From: an uncultured Bradyrhizobium sp.
Lineage (GTDB): Bacteria > Pseudomonadota > Alphaproteobacteria > Rhizobiales > Xanthobacteraceae
Direction of reading: 5' to 3'
Assembly: GCF_947648125.1 (NCBI RefSeq)
Contig: NZ_CANSMR010000044.1
Coordinates: 1 to 43,651 of the forward strand
Length of the DNA stretch: 43,651 nucleotides
The position numbers and the translations under genes are program-made. Under the pieces are notes generated by a model. It was not told where the DNA came from, made no database searches, and saw only the letters and a list, made by a program, of their open reading frames with translations. This document shows positions 29,794 to 38,790 of the stretch, one piece after another; the stretch's first letter is position 1, and the number at the start of each line of letters is the position of its first letter.

Positions 29794-30099
29794 ATGAGAC
29801 GATCGCTATCGAGACCAATTCTGGGCGGAAGCCTATTTCTCTTGAGCATGGTGAGTGCGCAAGCGCAGTCGAGCGGGGGCACGCTGCAGCCTGTTCAATC
29901 GACGTTGACGCAATTGGTGTCTGCGCTCACAGGGCCGATCGCCACCGCATTGGCGACCCTCGCCGTCATCGCCTGCGGGTTTTTCGCCTGGTCTGGCCGT
30001 CTCACTTGGGGCATCGCCGGCAGCGTCATCTTTGGCATCGTGCTGGTGTTCGGCTCGGCGCAGATCGTCCAGTTCTTCCAGTCGGCGGTCGGACAATGA
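29794..30099 (+). CDS. virB2: VirB2 / TrbC pilin, 101 aa
   Basis: Major pilus subunit. Begins with a long signal sequence (about residues 1-25, LFLLSMVSAQAQ) and then two hydrophobic helices (PIATALATLAVIACGFFAW and WGIAGSVIFGIVLVFG) joined by a short loop, the standard pilin layout. The ATG at 29794 follows GGGAG. It overlaps virB3 as ATGA. Confidence 0.88.
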   Translation: MRRSLSRPILGGSLFLLSMVSAQAQSSGGTLQPVQSTLTQLVSALTGPIATALATLAVIACGFFAWSGRLTWGIAGSVIFGIVLVFGSAQIVQFFQSAVGQ

Positions 30100-30392
30100 C
30101 AGAAGACGAGCTCGAGGACCCGCTGATCACGCCGCTCGTCAAGGCGCTGACCCGCGCGCCGACGCTGATGGGCGTGCCGTATATGTATTTCATGTTCAAC
30201 GGCGTGGTCTCGAGCGTCTGCTTTCTTGTCTCGCACAACCTCTTCATGTTGCTGGTCGCGATCCCGCTGCATCTCTTCGGCTTCGTGATGACGCTGCGCG
30301 ACGACCGCATCTTCGAAATTCTTTTCGTGAAGTCGACCAAATGCCCCCCGCGTTCGCGCGGATTCTGGGGCGCCGACAGCTACGCGGCATGA
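30096..30392 (+). CDS. virB3: VirB3, 98 aa
   Basis: Small inner-membrane protein of the mating pore with two closely spaced hydrophobic segments (NGVVSSVCFLVSHNLF, LLVAIPLHLFGFVMTL). LVKALTRAPTLMGVPY at the start and DRIFEILFVKST near the end match VirB3/TrbD proteins. The ATG at 30096 overlaps the virB2 stop. VirB3 usually acts with VirB4, which follows. Confidence 0.9.
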   Translation: MTEDELEDPLITPLVKALTRAPTLMGVPYMYFMFNGVVSSVCFLVSHNLFMLLVAIPLHLFGFVMTLRDDRIFEILFVKSTKCPPRSRGFWGADSYAA

Positions 30393-30402
30393 GGTGACGG
30401 CA

Positions 30403-32814
30403 ATGGTGGCGCGCGCACTCCTCGATGAACTGACCTTCGGCACGATCTCCCGGCGTGAGCGCCCGGTCGCCTCGCATGTGCCGTACACGCGCCATGTCGA
30501 CGACAACATCATCAAGACGCGCGACGGCCTCGTTATGACCGTGCTCAAGCTCGACGGCTACTCGTTCGAGACCTCGGATATGAGCGAGGTGAATGCTCGG
30601 CTTCTCGGCCGCAATGACGTCGTGCGGACGCTGGCAAACTCGCGTTTCGCGCTGACGGCGCATATCATTCGCCGCGAGGTCCAGCCGCGCATCGAATCGA
30701 CCTTCGACAACGTGCTATGTCGCGAGCTCGACGAACGCTACGACGCCGCGCTCTCGAAGCGTCGGATGTTCGTCAACGATCTTTATCTGACCATCATCAG
30801 GCGCCCGCTGCAGGGACAGGCGGGAACCTTCGATGCCATGCTGACGAAGGTGCTGGGCCGCAAGGACGCGGGTGGCGAATCAGTTGCGCGACAAACGGCG
30901 CTCAACGAACTACGCGACGCCGCGACGGCTGTGCGTGAAAATCTCGCCGGCTATGGCGCACGTCAGCTTGGCGTCGTGCGCCGCGAGGGCGTCTGGTTCT
31001 CCGAGCCGCTGGAATTTCTGGTGCAGATTCTGAACGGCGGCATGCCGCGGCCGATGGCGCTGCCGCGCATGGACATCGCCGACGCCTTGTCGTTGAAGCG
31101 CCTCTTCTTTGGCCGTAACGCCATCGAGGTCCGCGGCGCCGGGCCGGAAGACAGCCGCTTTGCCGCCATGGTGGCGATTCGGGAATACCCGGCTCAAACC
31201 GGACCGGGCTCGTTCGACAATCTGCTGCGCGTGCCGCACGAGTTCATCGCGTCGCAGAGCTTTGCGATCGTGGACCGGCCGGAGGCCGCCAAGCAGATCG
31301 ACCGCGTCTCGCGCCAGGTCGACATGTCGGATGAGGCCGGGTCGATCGTCGCCGAACATCTCGATGACGCACGCGACGAATTGCTCGCCTCGGAGGCGAT
31401 CTACGGCGAACACCACATGACGGTGATGTGCCTCGGCCGGGATCTCGCCGAGGTTGGCGCTGCGGTGACGGCGGTCGGCGCTGCGCTAACCGATCGCTCA
31501 GTAATCTGGGTGCGCGAGGATCTCAACTGCGAGCCCTCGTTCTGGGCGCAGCTTCCGGGTAATTTCGGCTACATCGCACGCAAGGCGATCATCTCGTCGA
31601 AGAATTTCGCGGGCTTCACGTCGCTGCACAATTACCCGAGCGGCCGGCCGGACGGCAACCATTGGGGGCCGGCGATCTCGGTGTTCGAAACCACGTCGCA
31701 GACGGCCTATTATTACAATCATCACGTCCGCGATATCGGCAACTTCACCGTGGTCGGTCCCACCGGCTCCGGCAAAACGGTGTTCCTGTCCTTCATTGCG
31801 GCGCAAACCCAGCGCATCGAACCGCGGCCGAAGCTCGTCTTCGTCGACAAGGACCGCGGGGCGGAAATCTTCCTGCGCGCGCTGGGCGGCCAATATGAGA
31901 CGCTGGTGCCGGGTGAGCCGACCGGATTCAACCCGCTGTCGCTTCCTGATACCGCGCCCAATCGTGAGTTTCTTTACCAGCTCTTCGCCTTCATGCTGCG
32001 GCCGGCGAATGGGGCAGAGCTGACGGCCTCGGAAGAGCAGGTGATTCGCAACGCCATCGCAGCGGCGCTCAGCGCCGGCCCCGAGGGGCGGACGCTGAAA
32101 GCCTTCTCGACCTTGCTGCGCGGCCGCATCCGCGCGGGCGAGGGCGATCTCCTAGCCCGGCTCGAAAGCTGGTTGCGTGCCGATCAGAGAGGCTGGCTGT
32201 TTAACAACGAAGAGGACCAATTCTCGCTTTCGACCGTGTTCGGCTTCGACATGACCCGCGTGCTCGACGATCCCGTCGTGCGCACCGCGGCGCTGATGTA
32301 CATCTTCCATCGCATCGACGAGCTCCTCACCGGCGATCCCGTCATGATCTTCCTCGACGAGGGCTGGCGGCTCCTCGACGACGAGGTTTTCGCCTTCTTT
32401 ATCCGTGACAAGCTCAAGACCATTCGCAAACAGAACGGCATTGTCGGCTTCGGCACCCAGTCGGCGGCCGACATCGTGCGCTCCAAGGCCTCCAATACGC
32501 TGATCGAGCAGACCAGCACCAACATCTTCTTTCCCAATCCGAAAGCCGACGACGAGAGCTATCGGCAAGCCTTCCGTTTGTCGGGACGCGAAGTCACCTG
32601 GATCCGTTCGACCGCGCCCGAGAGCCGTTCCTTTTTGATCAAGCATGGCCGCGACAGCGTCGTCGCGCGTCTCAACCTCGCCGGCATGCCGGACCTGATC
32701 AAGGTCCTGTCGGGGCGTACCGAGACGGTCACCGAACTCGACGCGCTGCGCGCCAAGCTGGGAGACGATCCGGCAGCATGGTTACCGGTCTTCATGGGGA
32801 GGGCGGCGTCATGA
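30403..32814 (+). CDS. virB4: VirB4 ATPase, 803 aa
   Basis: The energising ATPase of type IV secretion. Walker A VGPTGSGKTVF (about residue 453), Walker B VMIFLDEGWRLLDDE (about residue 648), and RKQNGIVGFGTQSAADI typical of the C-terminal motor. The N-terminal ~300 residues fit the CagE/TrbE-VirB4 domain (YTRHVDDNIIKTRDGLVM). The ATG at 30403 with GAGG upstream is preferred over GTG 30394. It overlaps the next gene as ATGA. Length is typical (about 800). Confidence 0.95.
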   Translation: MVARALLDELTFGTISRRERPVASHVPYTRHVDDNIIKTRDGLVMTVLKLDGYSFETSDMSEVNARLLGRNDVVRTLANSRFALTAHIIRREVQPRIESTFDNVLCRELDERYDAALSKRRMFVNDLYLTIIRRPLQGQAGTFDAMLTKVLGRKDAGGESVARQTALNELRDAATAVRENLAGYGARQLGVVRREGVWFSEPLEFLVQILNGGMPRPMALPRMDIADALSLKRLFFGRNAIEVRGAGPEDSRFAAMVAIREYPAQTGPGSFDNLLRVPHEFIASQSFAIVDRPEAAKQIDRVSRQVDMSDEAGSIVAEHLDDARDELLASEAIYGEHHMTVMCLGRDLAEVGAAVTAVGAALTDRSVIWVREDLNCEPSFWAQLPGNFGYIARKAIISSKNFAGFTSLHNYPSGRPDGNHWGPAISVFETTSQTAYYYNHHVRDIGNFTVVGPTGSGKTVFLSFIAAQTQRIEPRPKLVFVDKDRGAEIFLRALGGQYETLVPGEPTGFNPLSLPDTAPNREFLYQLFAFMLRPANGAELTASEEQVIRNAIAAALSAGPEGRTLKAFSTLLRGRIRAGEGDLLARLESWLRADQRGWLFNNEEDQFSLSTVFGFDMTRVLDDPVVRTAALMYIFHRIDELLTGDPVMIFLDEGWRLLDDEVFAFFIRDKLKTIRKQNGIVGFGTQSAADIVRSKASNTLIEQTSTNIFFPNPKADDESYRQAFRLSGREVTWIRSTAPESRSFLIKHGRDSVVARLNLAGMPDLIKVLSGRTETVTELDALRAKLGDDPAAWLPVFMGRAAS

Positions 32815-33659
32815 TCGGACGCATGGTTCTGGTTGCGGGTCTCATCGTTGCGGGCGCGGTCCCGGCGCTGGCCGACATTCCGGTCAATGACGCCGCTCAA
32901 TTGACGCAGAAATCGCTGACCGCGGGCACGACCGTCAAATTGGTGCCGGTGACAACGCAGCGGCAGGATGCGAACAACGGCGTTCATTGCGCGGTCACGA
33001 CCGGCAAGAAAGCCAGCGTGACCAACCCGACGGTGCAGCCGCAGAGCGGAGCCGGCGCGCAGGCCATCCAATCTTATGCCCCGGATCAGCCGACGACACC
33101 GGATACGACCGCCCAGGGCGCGGCGCTCAACGACCAGACTCTCTTTCAGTCGAGCGGCAATGTCGTGGCCGGACTCAATGCCAGCGGTTCGACCATGACC
33201 GCAGCGAAATCCGCCTTCCAGTCCGCGAGCCAGCAGGTGGGCACCGCCCAGACCGTCATGGCGTCGATCGACATGAACAGCGCGGCGCGGCTGCAGAACA
33301 ATCTCGCCTGGAACGGCGCGATCGGGTCGGCAAATCTCTGGGTGACCGCGATCAACGCACTCAACCTCGCCATGACAAGCGACATGAGCCGCGCGGCGCT
33401 CGGCATGCGTGCGACGTCAAACACCAATAGCCAGCCGATTTCGGGCCCGGCGTGCCCGGCCGGACTGATCGGCTCGGGCACCGCATCCGATCCGTGCCGC
33501 ACGCCGTCGACTTGCTCGACCACGCCGCCCGGCTCACCGCCCGATCCCGCCTGCGTCAGCGCGCGCTACGTCGATACCGACGGGAATGTCCTGTTCTATC
33601 TGGCGCAGATCCAGAACGCGGCCAATGCAGCGGCCGTGATCTCCAGCAATAGTCGTTAG
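32811..33659 (+). CDS. VirB5-like secreted protein 1, 282 aa
   Basis: Signal peptide about residues 1-22 (VAGLIVAGAVPALAD). The mature protein is helical and Asn/Gln/Ser-rich. QQVGTAQTVMASIDMNSAARLQ resembles QQIGTAQDLKGSVDQNTQVQIQ of the next gene, so the two look like related minor-pilus subunits. The C-terminal part has a Cys-rich Pro segment (CPAGLIGSG to PPDPACVS). It overlaps virB4 by ATGA. It could be a VirB5 variant or a TrbJ-like protein; the name is uncertain. Confidence 0.68.
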   Translation: MIGRMVLVAGLIVAGAVPALADIPVNDAAQLTQKSLTAGTTVKLVPVTTQRQDANNGVHCAVTTGKKASVTNPTVQPQSGAGAQAIQSYAPDQPTTPDTTAQGAALNDQTLFQSSGNVVAGLNASGSTMTAAKSAFQSASQQVGTAQTVMASIDMNSAARLQNNLAWNGAIGSANLWVTAINALNLAMTSDMSRAALGMRATSNTNSQPISGPACPAGLIGSGTASDPCRTPSTCSTTPPGSPPDPACVSARYVDTDGNVLFYLAQIQNAANAAAVISSNSR

Positions 33660-33669
33660 GGAGGCTTTG

Positions 33670-34383
33670 ATGCGCATTCATCTCGCGATTGCGGTCTTCA
33701 TCACCGGGCTTGCCGTCGCCCCGCAAGCGAACGCGCAGGTCCCGGTGATCGACAGCGCCAATCTCACCAAGGCGCAACAGATCGCCACCAGCACGCAGCA
33801 GATCCTCACCGCGGATCAGCAAATTCTGCAATTCACGCAAAAAACGCTGCAGGCCGTCACCGGCGACCGGTCGTCGCAGGCGCAAGGCTCGCTCGCTCAG
33901 ATGGCGCTGGGCAGCGGCTTCTCGATGGCGCAGGCGCCATCGCTCGGCTCGGTGATTTCGGGTGGCGCGCTCTCCTTCGCGGGAATGGGCGCGGGGTCGC
34001 AGAACATCGTCTCGACGCTGATCAACGGCTTGCAGCTCGTGCAGACGATCACGGGGCTGGCGAACGGACAGACCAATCCTGTCGACACGGCTTACAAGAA
34101 TTCGGTCAATGTCGCGGCGACGCTCTCCGGTTTGATCAACTCGACGCAAAGCGCGATGCAGACGCGGTCCCAGGCCTTCACGCAGGGCGGGCAGCAGATC
34201 GGCACCGCCCAGGACCTCAAGGGCAGCGTCGATCAGAACACCCAGGTCCAGATCCAGACCGGGCAGACGATCAACGAGCTGAACGGCGTGGTCAACAATG
34301 CCGCCGCAGCCGCGAACCAGGCCAATCTCGATCGCATCGCGGCGCAGTCGGCGGCCGCGCGCGCCATGAAATTCACCCAGTGA
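33670..34383 (+). CDS. virB5: VirB5-like secreted protein 2, 237 aa
   Basis: Signal peptide about residues 1-22 (FITGLAVAPQANAQ). The rest is helical and Gln/Thr/Ala-rich, with the region QQIGTAQDLKGSVDQNTQ and INELNGVVNNAAAAANQANLDR, matching the VirB5/TrbJ pattern. The ATG at 33670 has a GGGAGG site; TTG 33667 would add one residue. It ends in RAMKFTQ, a motif repeated at the C-terminus of the next small protein. VirB5 proteins sit at the pilus tip and help host recognition; here the role is by family. Confidence 0.78.
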   Translation: MRIHLAIAVFITGLAVAPQANAQVPVIDSANLTKAQQIATSTQQILTADQQILQFTQKTLQAVTGDRSSQAQGSLAQMALGSGFSMAQAPSLGSVISGGALSFAGMGAGSQNIVSTLINGLQLVQTITGLANGQTNPVDTAYKNSVNVAATLSGLINSTQSAMQTRSQAFTQGGQQIGTAQDLKGSVDQNTQVQIQTGQTINELNGVVNNAAAAANQANLDRIAAQSAAARAMKFTQ

Positions 34384-34402
34384 GAGACGTCGGGGAGCAA
34401 CC

Positions 34403-34597
34403 GTGTCGAAACGAGCAGCGATCGTCATAGCCATCATCGCCCTGGCGATCGGCCTTTTCGCCGGGCGATTCCTGCTCTCCCGGCCTCCTTCTCCGGTCGC
34501 GAGCAACCCCGGCGGTCAGAGCGCGTCCGATGATGATGCGGCCGCGTCGGCCTCGCGCGCCATGACCTTCACGCAGCCAAAGGCGACGACGAAATGA
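34403..34597 (+). CDS. small membrane protein (TrbK/Eex-like), 64 aa
   Basis: A GTG start at 34403 follows GGGGAG. One hydrophobic segment (IVIAIIALAIGLFAGRFLL) anchors it in the membrane, with a hydrophilic Ser/Ala/Asp-rich tail ending RAMTFTQPKATTK, which resembles the RAMKFTQ end of the preceding protein. The size and position between VirB5 and VirB7 fit the TrbK-like entry-exclusion or accessory proteins, but this is by context. It overlaps the lipoprotein gene. Confidence 0.65.
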   Translation: MSKRAAIVIAIIALAIGLFAGRFLLSRPPSPVASNPGGQSASDDDAAASASRAMTFTQPKATTK

Positions 34598-34788
34598 GAC
34601 TGAGCTGGCGTGTGGTGTTCATTGTCCTGGTCGCGGCTGCGCTCGCCGGTTGCGCTTACCGGCCGCTCAAGGCGCCCTGTTCTCCCGACGAAGACGGAAC
34701 GCCGCTGGCCTATAGCGAGATGCTCCAACCTGCCGTGCCGCCCGCCCTCGAGGCGCTCGATCGCTGCGGCCCGATGCGGCCGATCTGA
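34594..34788 (+). CDS. virB7: VirB7-like lipoprotein, 64 aa
   Basis: Short lipoprotein: lipobox LAGC with Cys20 after a hydrophobic stretch (VVFIVLVAAALAGC). Two further Cys could form a disulfide with a partner such as VirB9, which is how VirB7 is known to stabilise the outer complex. The size and location before virB6 fit VirB7. The ATG at 34594 overlaps the previous stop as ATGA. The sequence is too short for a secure family match. Confidence 0.7.
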   Translation: MRLSWRVVFIVLVAAALAGCAYRPLKAPCSPDEDGTPLAYSEMLQPAVPPALEALDRCGPMRPI

Positions 34789-34797
34789 GAGGGGGCG

Positions 34798-35928
34798 ATG
34801 GGGAACACATTCAACATTACGACATTGCTGCAAACCGTCGATCAGCTTGGTCAGAACTATGTTTCGAGCGCCTATCAGGCCCTGGCCAGCGCGGCGACCT
34901 CAGGCGGCGGCACCGGCGTCGCCGGCCTGCTCTTGACGCTCTATGTCATCTTTTGGGGCGTCGGCATCTGGCAGGGGACCGCGACGGGCGGTCCGGCCGA
35001 CCATGCCTTCCGTCTGTTCCGGGCGTTCCTCATCTACGCCATGGCGACGAGCTGGGGCGATTTCCAGACCTTCGCCTACAACGCCATGAACAGCGGTCCC
35101 TCGGCGATCGGCAATGCCTTGCTCAATGTCGTGACCACGGCCAACAACACCGGCACGGCCGCCAATCTGAATTCAGTGAACGGCGTGCAGTCGGCCCTGC
35201 AGAACATGTGGAACACCACGAACAGCGCCACGGAAGCGTTCCTGCAGAATGCCGGAATCACCAATTGGGGGCCCTACATCTTCGCCGCGGTCTTCTATGT
35301 GGTGATGGCGTTGTTGATCGGCTTCGCGATCTTTCTGATCATCTTGTCGAAGATGTTCATGTGGCTCTTGCTCGCGCTGGCGCCGGTCTTCATCATCCTA
35401 TTGCTGTTTGGCGCGACGACGCGTTTTTTTGGCGGCTGGATGAGCGCGCTGGTTCAGTATTTCGTCGTCCAAGTGCTGGTTTATGCTTTTCTCGCCTTCT
35501 ATGTCTCGCTGATCCAGCAATCAATCGACACATTGAACGGCGTCGCCAATTCGAAATCGGCGACCTGGGCGACCATCGGCCCCGTCGTTCTGATGGCGAT
35601 CATCGGCGTCTTGCTTCTCAGCCAGATCAATAATGTCGCGGCCGCGATCGCCGGCGGCGTCCCGATTTTCGCACCGCGGATCGGTTCCGTCATCGCGACC
35701 GCCACGGGCTTCCGCCTCGGGGCCGCGGCCAATCGCGCGCGGCTCGCCTTCCGCAACCCGTTGAACCCCGCATCGATGTCGCGCCGCGAGGAGCTCGCCT
35801 CCCGGCAGCGAGCCCGCGTCGGACTGCGCGCCGCCTCCTGGGCGCAATCCGCGGAATTTCGCCGCCTGGCTGACCAGCTCCGGAATCCGGGCGTGCCGCC
35901 GGCGCCAAGCAGTGGAGGCCGCCCGTGA
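34798..35928 (+). CDS. virB6: VirB6 / TrbL inner-membrane protein, 376 aa
   Basis: Multi-span inner-membrane protein with about six hydrophobic segments (GLLLTLYVIFWGVGIW, YIFAAVFYVVMALLIGF, MWLLLALAPVFIILLL, VLVYAFLAFYVSL, IGPVVLMAIIGVLLL). The long periplasmic-type loop (residues ~90-165) and the cytoplasmic basic C-terminal ~100 residues fit VirB6. ATG at 34798 follows GAGGGG. GTGA overlap with virB8. Confidence 0.9.
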   Translation: MGNTFNITTLLQTVDQLGQNYVSSAYQALASAATSGGGTGVAGLLLTLYVIFWGVGIWQGTATGGPADHAFRLFRAFLIYAMATSWGDFQTFAYNAMNSGPSAIGNALLNVVTTANNTGTAANLNSVNGVQSALQNMWNTTNSATEAFLQNAGITNWGPYIFAAVFYVVMALLIGFAIFLIILSKMFMWLLLALAPVFIILLLFGATTRFFGGWMSALVQYFVVQVLVYAFLAFYVSLIQQSIDTLNGVANSKSATWATIGPVVLMAIIGVLLLSQINNVAAAIAGGVPIFAPRIGSVIATATGFRLGAAANRARLAFRNPLNPASMSRREELASRQRARVGLRAASWAQSAEFRRLADQLRNPGVPPAPSSGGRP

Positions 35929-36641
35929 CGGAAACGGCAACCTCCGAGCCGGCACGGATCGATCCGCGCTACTACGCAGACGGCGCGACATGGGAACACG
36001 ACATCGCGCGCCGGAACCGCAATTCGCGAGCGCTCGCCTGGATCGTCGCGAGTGTCATGAGCGTCGTCGCAATCGTCACGCTGGGCATTCTTGCCCTGCT
36101 GGTGCCGCTCAAGACCTACGAGCCCTACATGGTCGTCGTGGACAAGACGACGGGCTTTGTCGAGGTCAAGCGGCCAATGGCCGAAGGCGCGCTGACCCAG
36201 GACGAAGCCGTCACGATGTTCAACGTCGTGCGCTACGTCAAGGCGCGCGAGACCTACGATCCCAAAGCGCTTAAGGACAATTTCGATCTGGCGCAACTGC
36301 TCGCATCAGGTGATGCCGCGCGCGAGCTGACCGAGATCTATTCTCCTGCCAATCCCAACAACCCGGTCAAGATTTACGGCACCAACACCGAGGTCGCCGT
36401 GAACATCAAGTCGGTCACGTTCCCGAACAATCGCACCGCGCTCGTCCGGTTCTCGACGGACGAGAAGTCGGCCACCAACACGATCACCCGCCACTGGGTT
36501 TCGCTCGTGCGCTTCCGCTACACCGGTGCGCCGATGCGCAACGAATGGCGGTTCCAAAATCCGCTCGGCTTCCAGGCGCTGGAATATCGCCGCGATCAGG
36601 AGACGGCGCCTTCGCCTGGAACGGCGGAGGCGAAACCATGA
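35925..36641 (+). CDS. virB8: VirB8, 238 aa
   Basis: Bitopic inner-membrane scaffold: short cytoplasmic N-terminus, one membrane span at about residues 40-62 (SVMSVVAIVTLGILALLV), then a NTF2-like periplasmic domain (YEPYMVVVDKTTGFVEV, YVKARETYDP, WVSLVRFRYTGAPM). A GTG start overlaps the virB6 stop as GTGA; the next gene overlaps by ATGA. Length is typical for VirB8. Confidence 0.92.
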   Translation: MTETATSEPARIDPRYYADGATWEHDIARRNRNSRALAWIVASVMSVVAIVTLGILALLVPLKTYEPYMVVVDKTTGFVEVKRPMAEGALTQDEAVTMFNVVRYVKARETYDPKALKDNFDLAQLLASGDAARELTEIYSPANPNNPVKIYGTNTEVAVNIKSVTFPNNRTALVRFSTDEKSATNTITRHWVSLVRFRYTGAPMRNEWRFQNPLGFQALEYRRDQETAPSPGTAEAKP

Positions 36642-37441
36642 TCGGGCGCTGCGTTGCGTTGAGCCTGCTCCTGATCTTTCCCGCCGGATCGGCTTTCGCC
36701 GAAGCGACGCCGCGGCCCGGTCGTCTCGATTCTCGTGTACGCGATGTCATCTACAACAAGGACAATGTCACGGCGGTCGACGCCACCTACGGCACCTCGA
36801 CGATGATCGAGCTGCAGACGGACGAAAAGATCGAGACGCTCGCGCTGGGCGATTCGATCGCCTGGAAGGTCGAACCCAACCGCAAAGGCAATATCATCTT
36901 TGTCAAACCGGTCGAAAAGAATGCGCAGTCGAACCTCAACGTCGTCACCGACAAGCGCATCTACAGCTTCATTCTCCGTTCGAACACGCGCCCGCCGTCG
37001 TCGCAGATCTACGAAGTTCGCTTTCGCTTTCCGGATGACGAAGCGAGCGCGGGGCTCCTTGCGGCAGCAAAGGAGCGCGCCGCCAACCCGAATCTGAAAA
37101 GCCTCAATATCGCGAATGCCAATAGCGACTATGGCTACAAGGGTTCATCCGCCAACAAGCCCGTCGCCGTCTTCGACGATGGCACCAAGACCTGGTTTCG
37201 CTTCGAGGGCGAAGTACCGGCGATCTATATCGTCGACGCTGATCGCAACGAGAGCCTCGTCAACTATCGAACCGAAGGGCCCTATGTCGTCGTCGACAAG
37301 GTCGCACCGCAGTGGACGCTGCGCAACGGCCAGGAATCGACGTGCATCTTCAACCGCCGCCTGACCAATATGCATGAGCCCAACGGACTTGAGCCCTATG
37401 CGCCACAACGTGTCGGCGCGACGTCACTCGCTGGGGGCTGA
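36638..37441 (+). CDS. virB9: VirB9, 267 aa
   Basis: Periplasmic/outer-membrane core subunit with a signal peptide (about residues 1-20, SLLLIFPAGSAFA). The N-terminal part has DVIYNKDNVTAVDATYGTST; the C-terminal domain contains AVFDDGTKTWFRF and YIVDADRNESLVNYR, both characteristic of VirB9/CagX. The ATG at 36638 overlaps virB8 by 4 nt. It partners with VirB7 and VirB10. Confidence 0.94.
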   Translation: MIGRCVALSLLLIFPAGSAFAEATPRPGRLDSRVRDVIYNKDNVTAVDATYGTSTMIELQTDEKIETLALGDSIAWKVEPNRKGNIIFVKPVEKNAQSNLNVVTDKRIYSFILRSNTRPPSSQIYEVRFRFPDDEASAGLLAAAKERAANPNLKSLNIANANSDYGYKGSSANKPVAVFDDGTKTWFRFEGEVPAIYIVDADRNESLVNYRTEGPYVVVDKVAPQWTLRNGQESTCIFNRRLTNMHEPNGLEPYAPQRVGATSLAGG

Positions 37442-37446
37442 AGCGC

Positions 37447-38790
37447 ATGCCGACACCGGAGGACTATCGCTCGTTCGAAATGGAGGCCGCTGCGGCGACT
37501 TCCGTCGCACGCGGACGCACGGCGCTCGGCCGTTTTCTGAAATTCGGCGTACCGCTCGGCGCGGTGATCGTGGCCGCCTGGATGATCTACAGTACGACCC
37601 AGCGGCGCGCGCCGACCATGACGACGCCGGACAAGGAGGAGTTTACGACCACCCAATTTCCCGCGCCGTCGCTGTCAATGCCACGTCCGCAGACCAATCA
37701 GGGCACGATCGTCATCCCGCAGGCCCCACCTGAGCCAGCGCCGCCGCCGCCGGCGCCCCCGGTGACCTTGCAGCCGCCGCCAGCGCCGGCACCACCGCTC
37801 ACGATGGTTGCACCGAACGACGACGAGGCGCGCCGGCTTGCAGAGCTCGAGCGTCAACGTCAGGAGGAGGAGCGCCGGAAATGGGAGCGTCTACGTGCTC
37901 CGCAGGTGATCGCCGACAACGCGAGCGCGACGGCGGCCGCTGCGAATCCGAACGACACCAACCAAGCGGCCGGCGCGCCTGACGATGATCCGAACCGGCG
38001 GTTCCTGGCCTCCGTCTCGGCCGCCGGCGTCGACGTCTCGCGCGCCACGAAGAACAACCGGATTGACGCGCTGGTCGCACAGGGAACATTCATCCGGGGC
38101 GTGCTCGAGACTGCCGTCCAGAGCGACCTGCCTGGCATGGTGCGCGCGACCGTCACCGAGAACGTCTGGTCGTTCGACGGACGACGCGTGCTGATTCCAG
38201 CCGGCAGCCGGCTCATCGGCGAATACAAATCGGGAATTGCGCAAGGCCAGACGCGAGTCTTCGTCGTCTGGACAAGGCTGTTGCGGTCGGACGGCGTCTC
38301 CGTGCAACTCGGCTCGAACGGCGCCGACGATCTCGGACGGGCCGGGAATGCCGGCTTCGTCGACAATCATTATGTGGAACGGTTCGGCGCTGCGATCATG
38401 CTGTCGATCGTCGGCGGCGCCGCGCAATTCCTGAGCGCCTACGGCCAGAACACCAACGGCTATGGCAACGGCACCGTCATCACCACGACCGATCCGGTCA
38501 CGGGCGTCGTCACGCAAACGCAGACTGGCGTCAACCAGAACCAGTTGAGCCTGCAGGCCCGGCAGATCGCCGCCCAGAACGTCTCGCAGACCTTGACCAA
38601 TATCGCACAGGAGGCTCTGCGCAACTCGATCAACATCCCGCCGACGATCTATCTCGACCAGGGCACCCGGATCATCGTCTTCGTTCGGCGCGACTTGGAC
38701 TTCTCTTCCTTTTATCCGGATCCGGTCAAGGAAGCTCTGACGGAGTTGAAGCGTGAGCGCGCTGCCACGAAACCTGACCGTCTTCATTGA
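37447..38790 (+). CDS. virB10: VirB10, 447 aa
   Basis: Energy-sensing core protein spanning both membranes: one N-terminal span at about residues 31-50 (FLKFGVPLGAVIVAAWMIY), a Pro-rich linker (about residues 85-120), then a C-terminal beta domain with FIRGVLETAVQSDLPG, VLIPAGSRLIGEY and GTRIIVFVRRDLDFS, all typical. The start at 37447 has only a weak ribosome binding site. The end overlaps virB11 by 38 nt. Confidence 0.95.
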   Translation: MPTPEDYRSFEMEAAAATSVARGRTALGRFLKFGVPLGAVIVAAWMIYSTTQRRAPTMTTPDKEEFTTTQFPAPSLSMPRPQTNQGTIVIPQAPPEPAPPPPAPPVTLQPPPAPAPPLTMVAPNDDEARRLAELERQRQEEERRKWERLRAPQVIADNASATAAAANPNDTNQAAGAPDDDPNRRFLASVSAAGVDVSRATKNNRIDALVAQGTFIRGVLETAVQSDLPGMVRATVTENVWSFDGRRVLIPAGSRLIGEYKSGIAQGQTRVFVVWTRLLRSDGVSVQLGSNGADDLGRAGNAGFVDNHYVERFGAAIMLSIVGGAAQFLSAYGQNTNGYGNGTVITTTDPVTGVVTQTQTGVNQNQLSLQARQIAAQNVSQTLTNIAQEALRNSINIPPTIYLDQGTRIIVFVRRDLDFSSFYPDPVKEALTELKRERAATKPDRLH

